DNA of 64,000 bases from Lingula anatina (taxonomy: Eukaryota; Brachiopoda; Lingulata; Lingulida; Lingulidae): NCBI RefSeq assembly GCF_001039355.2, contig NW_019775998.1, positions 19,169 through 83,168 on the forward strand, written 5' to 3'. Made by a program: the position numbers and the translations under genes. Shown here one piece after another: positions 35,578 to 47,600 of the stretch; positions within the stretch are counted from its first letter, which is position 1; each line of letters starts with the position of its first letter. The notes beneath the pieces are model-generated. The model had not been told where the DNA came from. It saw only the letters and a list, made by a program, of their open reading frames with translations, and did not search any database.

Positions 35578-38500
35578 GCAGCATTTTGAGTGTATTGAGT
35601 TCTTTAGATGAAAAGTAATAATTCACACGTGAATGAAATACCTAATTTCAGTTTGTGACAGAATTCTTTACAGACTTCTGTGGATAAACATTTAATCGGA
35701 AGTCAATTCAAAAATATTTTTATACTCCATGATCACTATCAATGTGGGGTAATTTAAATTGCCATTTTGGAATGCATTCAATTTGGCGGTTTATGAATAA
35801 TATAACTGATTTTGAATTCGTTAATATTACAGATGGCAATCACAACAACAAAACGCAGAACAAAAAAAAAAAAAAAAAAAAACGCCGAAAATGATTAGTT
35901 TACATAAATGATGAATACGACATCAGCTCTGTTTTTAGACTTACTGGCATTTAGGGTTAGAATTCGGGAGTGTGACTCTGCACTTTCCTTTACCACTGCA
36001 ATCAATTCCAGCGGACTGACATTTGTTCACACAACTAATAGCCTTCGTGGAACTGTAAAAAACACATTCATCTTGCCACTCTGATGTTGCTTCACAAATG
36101 TCAAAACTGCTTCCCGGTAACGTGCACATACCTTTTATTTGATCTCCTGAAAAGGACATGCAAAATTTGCCATGTACATCGTGTGTGTTATTTTGAGTTT
36201 TCTGCATAAACTACAAAGATACTCTGGTAACGCAGTATGAATAACATAAGCCTTATCACTACACTCATTATATGCTTTTGCAGTGCACAAATCCAAATAC
36301 ATGTTTCTAAGATTGGTTTATAATATTTTAGAAAGCATGCATAGCGTGTGTAAGTACAAACCTAGATGTTTAATTTGATCCTTGCTGTAATTGCGATCTA
36401 CCGTGTAATTTTTACTCCCAACAACAATGTTGATGTCAGAGTCAAGAATCGTTTCCAAATCATCCACAATTTTCGGAACCGGAACATTTGCGCTCTTATT
36501 TATCTGTAGGAAACTCTTCAATGCGTATACCAAATCAAAACCCACTATCCCGCTTCCTTTCCTGTGGCAAAAGACAAACAATATAAATATAAAGGAACAA
36601 TAGATGTATTCACAACCAAGACCTTAGAGAGTTAGCCTAGTGAGACAAGGGTAGCCAAAGCATGACATGTAAGTACATGAAGGTAAAATTGATCGTTGAT
36701 CTTTTCGCGCATTTGAGGCATGTACTGTAGTGCCAACCAATACATGTAGGGGTGCTTTAGGTTTACGCAGGTTAATGGCTAATTTGGTTAATATATTTAC
36801 ATAATTATTCATTTGCATAAGAATACAATGAAATTAAGAAGTCGGAAGTTAGTGATATGTAAACTGGACGCAGTTGTTTCTTTAACAAATTAGTACACAA
36901 GAAATAAAGTATCATATATGTATATATACCTGAAACCTTTAATTGAAACTCCTCTTAACCGACCAGTCTCGTTAAATACACTTGATAGCTAAAATTGCGA
37001 ATTGCATATAGTTTATTGATGGACACGTGGTAAATTATAAAATAAGTCAATGTCTAAATAATCCAAAAACAATACTTTACAACATTGGTCAAAAAGGTTG
37101 TCCCACCCCCAGTTTCATGTGCTTTTATTTATGCATGATCACATCACAAGAGTTAATTGCTATGAATGGCGATTTTCTTTACAGATACCATAACTAACAT
37201 GACTAGTGATACAGAAAATACAAACTAGCAGTTAAGATAACCATATTTAATACCATTTATTCACATTTATTACATGTACCCCCTCAAATCCGACATTCCA
37301 CTGTCATTTCCACGGAGTAAAGAAATGCCAATTAAATTGAAATGATACCACCAAAAGTCACAAAATTTACACACATTTAGCAATATGGTGTGCTCGTTAA
37401 AGGTCACGTGTCTATTAGCGTGTGTGGCTACCGCTCACTGTAATCATCTCCTGTAGATGGCACCACTGCCTTCAACAAGGGTAACAATTCTGTTTTGTGG
37501 GATTTTGCCCCATGTCTCCTAAAAAGCTTGGCGGAATTGGTCTGGACTAGTTGGGGTTATGTTCTCCTCTGGATTGCACACTTCAATTCATGTCACTGGT
37601 GCTCAGTAGGTTTATTATCAGGATTCAAAGATGGTTTCTCCAGCCTCAGAACATTGGTTTTCTGCAACAAATCACTCACAACATGACAACTGTGTGCAAG
37701 TGTGGTGTCATGATGGAGCCTGGATCACCCCCGAAGTCCCCTCTTGCAGATGGAATGAGGTATAAGTTTAGAATGTTAGGTTTATTGACCCCAGAACTAC
37801 CAGAACTTGGTTAACCATCACTAGGAACCAGTTGGTTTTGCTGAAGAATCAAGGTATTTCTTGTATGCCTTCGATGGTCAAATTTGGACCCGTAGACATG
37901 TTGCAGAATGCTTTTTGGAAGATTTGTGCAGGATAATATCGCCTGAGGTGTCAGGCCAGACCACGTTTGGAGAGAATTCCAAGCCCATGGTTTTGGTGCG
38001 TTGTTTTATCCGAAAAAGAACGTTATTAGGGCAATTCACTGAAACGTTCTCAACAAATATCTCACTCCATTTGCAAGAGGTGACTTCAGGGATACTCCAG
38101 GGGTCATCGCGGAAATGCACGTGCTCACAACTCTCGTCTGCTGAGTGATTTGTTGCAGAAACCCAGCGTTCAGAGGATAGAGCAACTACCTTTGAGCCAC
38201 GTTATTAACCTTACTAAACATCTGTGGCATGGATTTAGGTGTGCAATGCAAAGGAAAACCAAACTCCTAATAATCTGGACCAACTCCCCCAAGCTCTTTA
38301 GGAAGAACGGGACAATATCCCATAAAACAGAATTGTTACCCTTGTTGAAGGCAGGCCGCGCCACCTACAGGAGGTAATTACAGCGCGCGGTGAACACAAA
38401 CGCTATTAGACAAGGGGCCTTTAACGAGCACACCCTAAAGCTAAATGTGTGTAAATATTGTGACTTTTGATGTTGTTATTTCAATTTAATGAGCATTCCT

Positions 38501-41500
38501 TTACCTCTGTGAAAATCACAGTGAAATGTCGGATTTGAGGGGGTACATGTAATAAATGTGAATAAATGGTATTAAATATTGATATCTTGACCACTAGTTT
38601 GTATTTTCTGTATTACTAATCATGTTAGTTATGGTACCTGGAATGAAAATCACTATTTATAGCAATCTACACATGAGATGTGATCATTTATAAATAAAAG
38701 CACATGATACTGGAGGTGGGACAACCTTTTTGACAAATGTTGTATATATACTGAACAAAAATATAAACGCACGAAACTAAAATGGTCAGTTGAAACGGAT
38801 AATCATGAAATATGCCGAAGTTGATGGTTTATTTGTGAACTGATGGAATTGTTTTGATCAAGTATAGTGCTGTGGTTTCACTTGGGAGCTCCCCGCGAGT
38901 ATACTCAAAGGTTCAGTTTTTACACGCATAAGACTAATGGAGCATGGCGGAGTAGGGGTCAATCTGCAAGACCAATACTCGGACACTCTCTACCGTCTAG
39001 GCAATAAAAGGGCACACAGAAATGTGTATTTCTGCCACTTGTCAACACGCCACAGATGTCTGGAACCATGAGGGAGCATGCCATCAGCATGCTCAATGCT
39101 GGCTTGTCAGTAACAGAAGTTGCAGCATGCCTGAATGTGCTTCATTCCACTGTCAGCCATCGGGGAACACGCTTCAGAGACACTGGTAGCATTAGGAACC
39201 ACCCTCATGCACCATGTCGCCCAACAAACACCTGTGAAATGTTCTGGATCAGAGTTTTCAGCCATCATGTTCCAGCTCTCGTAAATGTTCGCCAACTGCA
39301 AGAAGCACTCCAGGAAGAATGGGATAATATCCCTTAGGCCTCTATTGACAACTTAGTGATGTCCATGCGCCGCTGGTGTACTGCTCTGCACAAATTTAAT
39401 GGTGTCTGTGAACTCAGGATGTTGACCCCCATGGTGTATTTGATGCCCTAACTCTTGGACTATGCATTTAAACTTCCCCTAATGCTCTCAAAGTTATGTC
39501 TATTTGTCGAGAAAAATATACTGTTATTTTTGGCTATATACTCTAGTTCCATATATGAAAATAAATCTACATATTATTACGTGCGTTTATATTTTTGTTC
39601 AGTATATATTAGATAAATTTTTGGACAGGTGTTATTTTTATTGCAATATACAATGCAACATACCAATACACAAACATTACAAACAAACAATACTCATTAC
39701 GATAGAACAGTCCAAATTATGAAACAGAATTACAATAAACAATGCATATCACTCATTACAGTAGTACAGTCTAGGTCGTGAGGCACACATTACTATACTA
39801 CCACCCAGTCCTTAACAGTAGCAAAGGTATGGCGCACAGAAAATCAGCACTGGTGTATCACAAGAAGCACTTTGCAGGGTACTTTAAAGTAGATTGAACC
39901 ATGCAATGTAGCGGCGAGGTGGGATGGAGTGTTCGAGCATTAATATATTTCACGTAACAGTTGTTTAAAATAGCGATGACGCATATATGTTATTAAGCAC
40001 TGTACTTTTGTACTTTACAATACGTATTATTCTGGAATCATTTCATTGATTACCTGCATGTAGTATTTGTAAGTTGATATATGTGTATTGCGGCTAAATA
40101 GCTGTAAATAAAACAAATACATAGCGTCTTTTTTAAATCTAAACCTCTTAGTTTAACTGATTTACCTGTTGTTTCACTTCTAATGCGTGCTTTGCAAAAG
40201 TAGAAATCTCGCCAGACAGCAATCGCAGTTCTAGCGCAATTGTCTTGTTCAGATTCTCGGCGTAAGTGACATTCACCTCTGAAAAATTGAACAATAATAA
40301 CTTTCTATGCTATAAACGTTACGATTTTTTACGATATTTTGAGAAGCTTAATTATCTAAAGTCCGGATTTCGAAGGGACTTGTTTTAAAGCTACCCTTCC
40401 CTTGAAAACATTTACAGGATGCAAACATTTATGATAGCAGGCATTAACGTTGGCAGTTCACTTTCATTATGATAATTTAATGATTCCGTTTTAGTATGCC
40501 ATTATTATATTTTACTTTATTTCTCGTTCTATTTTTATTTTATTTTGTTATAAATCTGGGTAAAAGCGGATCGAAATGTGAGTATATACCCGTGACTTAC
40601 GCAGGGTATTAACCGTTGGTCTGGCTGGTGTCGTCTTTGGTGGATTGGTCCGAGTTAACACGTGCATTTTTGTGCAGTTGACACCATCATAATATTTCCA
40701 AGGGAAAGAAGAGAGATCAATATCACAACTGAAGAAAAGTGTGTAGACATATTAATGTAGTACATTAGTATATTAACGGAGTAAATAAGTAACGGAGTAA
40801 CGGAAATATAATAAAAACTGTAAAACAGCAAATAAAGGAAAATTAATTCGATATTTTTCATATAGCGATATTATTATGATGAGCGTTAATGAGCAAAGAT
40901 GAAAATTGTTCTTACTCGCATTCGGGTTCATAGCTGGGATATCTCACTATACACGACCCATGTCCACTGCAGCTCCATCCCTCACATTTGGGCTTACAGC
41001 GCACTCCCTGGTTCTCTTGAATACATGTGTAGTCCCGTGTTTGTGTTCTAAAGGCACAGATGTCCACGTCATCGTAAAGGATACATGGGTTTTGTATCTT
41101 TGCCTCTGTTAATATAATAATTTAACAATTAGTTTTTCCATAGTGTCAGTTTTATCTTTGATACTCTATAAACTATGTAGATTACTATTCTCAATTTTTT
41201 ATATATATAAAAAAAAANNNNNNNNNNNNNNNNNNNNNNNNNNNNNNNNNNNNNNNNNNNNNNNNNNNNNNNNNNNNNNNNNNNNNNNNNNNNNNNNNNN
41301 NNNNNNNNNNNNNNNNNNNNNNNNNNNNNNNNNNNNNNNNNNNNNNNNNNNNNNNNNNNNNNNNNNNNNNNNNNNNNNNNNNNNNNNNNNNNNNNNNNNN
41401 NNNNNNNNNNNNNNNNNNNNNNNNNNNNNNNNNNNNNNNNNNNNNNNNNNNNNNNNNNNNNNNNNNNNNNNNNNNNNNNNNNNNNNNNNNNNNNNNNNNN

Positions 41501-41630
41501 NNNNNNNNNNNNNNNNNNNNNNNNNNNNNNNNNNNNNNNNNNNNNNNNNNNNNNNNNNNNNNNNNNNNNNNNNNNNNNNNNNNNNNNNNNNNNNNNNNNN
41601 NNNNNNNNNNNNNNNNNNNNNNNNNNNNNN

Positions 41631-41698
<68 letters not shown>

Positions 41699-44600
41699 GA
41701 TGGCGATTGATTTGTTGCAGAAACTCAATGTTCTGAGGAGGGGGCAACAATGTATATGTAATGTTAGTTAGTGACAGCATGCAGTGAATAAGAGCGGGGA
41801 GTGTTTAGTACTGTAGAGTAACTTAAGTTGATTGACATGCTCTTATGGTATTTATACAACTGCGCGTAGTGTGAACGGAGAGAAGGCCGCTAGAGATTGC
41901 ATGAGGTAGAAATAGAAATGAAGGAAGCGGCGCTGGTAATAACTGGACAGTAGTTCAATAAATAATAAGAAAGATAATATCTGAGTTGTATTTGCTACCT
42001 CGCGTAACATGACGAAGACAAGCCAACAACTTCGTCACAAATGGTGGAGGATGCAAAATATAAACATAGATGTTTGACATCATGAGTCTTGTCGGAAAGA
42101 GAGAGAACGATCACCGGACGAAAATACGCAGGCGAACACAAAGTATCTAGATGAGAGATTGGAATTGGACAAACATAACATGGAAGGTAAGACAATTGCT
42201 TTAAACGATTATTTTAGAAAATTCTTTATTGCGATATTTCGATGACTTTATGGTAGCCAGCCACAATTTCAAATATTGCCTTAGTGAGGTAAACATAGTT
42301 TTACGAAGGCTGAGAAATGCAAACTAAGCATTATCTGAATAGTTTCATTGCGCGAGAAGAGGTCAGGTATTAAGGGTACATAGTTTCAGTAATTGATATT
42401 CGCGTTGACAAAGTGTAAGGCAGTGCCAGAATTCCATGCCCATTTGAATGTAATTTCTAGAAGTAATGTTTTATTGGTTATTGAATTTATCCCCTAACAG
42501 ATTTCAATTGAGCAGAGTAAATGTAAACACCTCGCGAATGCAGACGCGTTTAGCCGCCGCCCTTACCATGAGGAAAACGTTGAAGAATAAGACTTAGAAA
42601 AACATACTGACCCTGCACAGTTTTTTAATGATGCATATTTGAACAGAATACATATGTTAGACGCTATCTTGAGACAAGTACTTTACTTTGAATTAAAATA
42701 GAGTGGCTACGAATTTAAAGGTCTGGAATGCTTTTAACAGTTAGTGAAAGGTGACAAAAATATGACATTGTCAAAATGTCAAGATTGCGAGGCATTTGTT
42801 TTAAAGAGGTATTGTTTTAAAAACTCCAACGTAAAGATAAGAACCTTGCGTCAATTATCACACACTTGACATCAGACGAACTTCCACTTAGTTGCAGAGG
42901 CGCTTGGCTTCTTGTTGTTAGAGATGGGAGATAACGTGATAATTGATGGCAGATATCACCCCACCCAGGAGGTTCTTTGCAACTTGTTTTTCAGACAATT
43001 TAGAGTACAAAGTTTTGTCTAGTTTACACGACAACGCAATCAGTCATAAGGTTATTCAAAACACGTAATTACTATTACGCACACGAAGTATTTTTTAGAA
43101 AAGGTCATTTACAGATGTCATTATGTTCGTTCTTGTGTTGAATGTTTGACAAGGAAAGTTCCTCCAAAATAACTCCAGGGCTTCATTGCTAACTTTGCCC
43201 ATAAACAAAAAGAGTAAGAAAAACTAGAAAAATGAAGAAAAACGAGAAAATAAGACTGCAGGACAAGCGAATTTGTCCTAGACCACCGATGAATTATTTA
43301 AAGTAGAAGCCTTACGAGGTCGCGTCAGATAAAAAGTTGAAGCACAGTCTCTTATTTAGTAGAAATGGATTCCCTTTTGGTTAGAATATTAGGGATCCAA
43401 TTGAAAACTAAACGAGGCGTCATTAAAGGGAATAACATAAGAGTAAAGGAAAAGAAGAAAATATATTAAGTCGTGTGTCAATGAAATAGAACACGCCCGT
43501 TTAAAATTTGTTGAACAGACGCAACTGACATTAATACGCTGTATGACGGACAGTAAGATGGGAGTAGCAAACGCGACGAAGTTGAATTCTAATTGGATAG
43601 AATTAAGATATTTATAAAGAGACTATTTTAAAGTGATGTCATTAAACTTTTTATGGAAAATATTAAAAGATGCTCTTAAATGTCAATGCCATTGACGTTA
43701 GGCGAGGGGGATAGGCTCCCCGAAGCCCTGACGTCAACAGGCGGCAGTGGAGTCGCAAGGCTCTGGGGGCACATTAAAGAAGTGCTATAGTGCTGTGGGA
43801 GAAGACTGAAGGCCCACTGTGTCTCGAATCCTGAATTAACAGGATACTGTGATACCGTCTAGTCGGCTCAGTGTGTATAACGGTTCACTGAGTGGTACGG
43901 GGACGACAGTCCTCACCTAGCCATGCGTAGTTGATGCGGTTCCAACACGGTGGTGAACAGGCAAGGCTGGTGAAAACGGTTAAAGTTCCGATAACCCATG
44001 GCAGTGGGACCGGGATCAGACCGTCGGTTGCTCCCTGGGAGCCTGGTAAGCTCTACGGGATTGAGTGATCGCTATCGACTGGGTCACCGGCCGGTTGGGT
44101 CGCAAAAGGCAGTAAGGCTTATGAATACCAGCCGCGCTCAGCTCAATGTACAGTCAGGCCCTAGCAAACTGAAAACGAATGAGCTAGTAAGTGAGCTAGT
44201 GGGAAAGGTACTCAGCCTAGGTTGCGCCCCTGACAAGGAGGGGAGACTGGAGAGTATAAGCGATATAAATACTAAAATCTGGGACGCCAGATTGCGTTAT
44301 TATTATTTTTATTATTAGCATAAGTATTATTATTAGACATATTATTGTATTATTAGCATGGTTCCATATATGTTTAATTGTTATCATAATCTTTTGGATG
44401 AATAATACTATGGCATGTTAAAAATCGTGCTTGTTAAATGTGACTGTATTCAAGTTTGATGATGATTGTTATAATATACGTAGTTAAGTTTTTCTTGACA
44501 TGCATTTCTGCTTCATTCATTCTGGATATATTCGTAAACGCTGGACATAGACATTCGTGGATATACAGGGAACTGTGAACATTTATCTACACGTATGCCA

Positions 44601-47600
44601 ACGTGCGCGAATAAGACGTTTATCCATATACAGTGAGTGGCAGATGACAATCACTATGCACTGTCTAGAAGGACATTATATGCTAACTGAACTTTCGTGC
44701 TAAAATTCAATGGAGGATGTAACGGACCATACCAAATGGAACTATTCATTTGTGGGAAATGAACTTTAGATTTTATTGGTTAACTTTGCGTCAAATGTTA
44801 TTGCATGTGGTTATAAGAAAATGTTAAATATTGTGTATTGAATATTAAATACGTGACTTATGATAAGTATATCTTTATTCAGCCTGTCGGTCTTATAGTT
44901 ATTAGTTATTGATATTTAACTATACAGTTATTGGTATAGGAACAGTGTACTTAACTTTTATAAAGATGATGACGTGAAACTGATGATATGCACTAAGGAA
45001 GATTCTTACTTAATTATTTTTCGGTATGTTTTTTTGTTCAATCGTGGATTGGGTTTGATATAAAATGATTGTTTCTCTTATAGCCATCAAAAGAGAGCGC
45101 TACAGTGTGGACAAATATGATGATGAACAAGTACTTCATCATGAACGATGCGCTGGTCGCAACGTTGTGGTGACTGCTGTTCATTGGACAGGGAGTGATC
45201 GGCCCTATTGTCTCACGTAGTGCATCCCAAGAACATCTCATATGGCAAACGAAAGAGAGAAACTATATAATAAAATGTGTCAGAGCCACAATAAGAGAGT
45301 AACAGATTTAAACATCCGCGCGGAGAAAACAAATAAAAATATCTGTGCTCTTGAGCCGCACATTGAAAGGTGTAAATGCCGATACGAAATATATCCACGA
45401 ACACTTGCATTTTCATAAAAATTTATCAATCTATCTTCCTTTAAGTTATATTTGGGGTTTCATGTCAATTTTATTTCTATCTTATAGTAGGTTTATAATA
45501 CAAAATCTATGTACTTAGTTTTGATTTGCATAAATTTATGATAATAGACAAATGCAGTGTTTAAGAAAGTTTATTTTTAATTAATGTATATTTTAATTTT
45601 AAATATGCCTAGGGACAGGCATATCGTCCCCGGGAGATAATGTAATGTTAGTTAGTGACAGCATGCAGTGAATAAGAGCGGGGAGTGTTTAGTACTGTAG
45701 AGTAATTTAAGTTGATTGACATGCTCTTATGGTATTTATACAACTGCGCGTAGTGTGAACGGAGAGAAGGCCGCTAGAGATTGCATGAGGTAGAAATAGA
45801 AATGAAGGAAGCGGCGCTGGTAATAACTGGACAGTAGTTCAATAAATAATAAGAAAGATAATATCTGAGTTGTATTTGCTACCTCGCGTAACATGACGAA
45901 GACAAGCCAACAACTTCGTCACATATACACCCTGACATTAACCCTACTGAGCACCTGTGCGTGAATACAGAGGAGAACCAATTCCCTAATAATCTGGACC
46001 AACTCCGCCAAGCTCGTAAGGAAGAGAAGTGAATATTTCTCAAAGCAGAATCGTTACCCTTGTTGAAAGCTTATACAGTAGGCGGTAGATACACACATTA
46101 TATGATACCTGACCTTTAACGACCACATCTTAATGCTATTTGTGTGTAAATTAGGTGATATTTAGCGGTCTCTTTTCAATTTCATGGGAATTTCTTTAAC
46201 TCGCTGAAAATCACAGTGAAACATTGGATTGGAGGGGGACATGTTACAATTTTGAATAAATGGGTCAAAATGTGGATATTCTCTATTTTGTATTTTTTAA
46301 ACCATTATCCAGGTTACATATGGCATCTGAAAAAAATGTCTTTGACAATTTACACCTGTGAGGCTATCATTTGTAAATAAAAGCACGTGGGATTGGGGGT
46401 GGGACAATATTTTTGACCAATGTTGTAAATATATTGTTCGTATTTTTTATAAGGACGGTTAGTGAGTACAAGAGAAAAATCATTTGGATTTAGCTTTATT
46501 TCGGAGGGAAAATCCCGTAAAAAGTACATTCGTATTTCTTACCTATCTTTTCAAGTTCAGCGACGCTATAATTTCTGTCTGGGGTAAACGTTCTGACAGA
46601 CCCATTCACTTTTACTTCCAATGTTGTATTCCCATTGATAAGGACATCTTTGATTTTATCCAGGGTGCTGTTGGATGTTCCATTTTGTCCCAAGAAACTC
46701 TTAACAGCAAATATTAAGTTGTAGTCTATGATGATACTTCCATTTCTGAAACAAATTAAACTGACTCTTAATGACTGACAACAGATGACAGAACACAAGA
46801 AACTACAAACTTGTGAACAAAATTTCGTTTTTAGAATGAATGGCAACACAAAAATATATACCAAATTTCAATATTTACTCTGTAATGAATCTGAAAATGT
46901 ATGTTATTCGAATGTTACCTGTCACCAGTGTCAAATAGCTTTTGTTTCGTAATAAAATAGAAACAAAAAACACTTTAAACTGATCATACATCGCTTTTGT
47001 TGATCACTTTTTAAACCATCCACAGCAGCAGATTGCCTTTTTGACTTTCAAGTAGAATCACGTATCCCCATCTTACCTAAAACCGATGATTTCTACATCT
47101 TTGAGGCCTTCTATGCCGGACGAATTGAATTGGTGAAACAGCTGAAACACGTAGAGTTGTAGCACACTATAGACGTAGCCACTGGTTGATTCAGTGTACG
47201 TTTTTTGTTATTTGTAAGTCAACACAATTTAAGTGCTTGCATTTGCTACTTACAATATACAGGTATTTTCCATAAATCTTCCCATGCAACTTTGTGGGAC
47301 ATTTTTTTTTCATTTCAGCTATTATATTAAGAAACAAATGTGTTCATAGAATAATAAAATATAAAAGTACCTGTGCTCTCAAATTGTCTTTGTTTTCATT
47401 GAATACACTTTCATCTTTGCTGAAATCTCCCTCCGGCAATCGGAATTCCAGCTTCACTTTCTTGTCCAGCTCCTCAATGTCCTTTACATCTGTAACAGCT
47501 CATATATTAAACTTAAAAAACAATGCACCGAGTAACAGTTAACTTTTAAAACCAGTCTGCGACGTTACCCACTGGTCGTACGCCCACGGAAAGTGATTAT

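Larger units (their letters stand above)
41757..45923 (+). mobile_element. LTR retrotransposon without gag-pol (LARD-like), young
   Basis: Two 283-bp LTRs (41757-42039, 45641-45923), each TG...CA, differ at one base by eye. Target duplication TATA (41753-41756, 45924-45927). The 3' LTR is preceded by GGGAGATAA, a short purine tract. A TGG-starting primer-site candidate lies two bases after the 5' LTR. The 3.6-kb interior has no reverse transcriptase, protease or integrase frame in either strand, so it must have moved with enzymes from elsewhere. Confidence 0.88.
41698..46426. mobile_element. Tc1 relic split by an LTR element
   Basis: Left piece 41698-41756 (GATTTGTTGCAGAAACTC) and right piece 45928-46426 (CTAATAATCTGGACCAACTC and end GACCAATGTTG) match the arm of the element at 37080-38742. 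The LTR element lies between them. The left terminus is lost in or beyond the gap. Confidence 0.7.

Noticed and set aside
41129-41780. Open frames of nearly 200 codons
   Set aside because: They run through the N gap and a (TA)n tract, so they have no real sequence behind them.
43998-44318. 106-codon frame in the LTR element as a gag-like gene
   Set aside because: No zinc knuckle, protease or capsid features; it ends in an ATT-derived Tyr run. Treated as non-coding interior.
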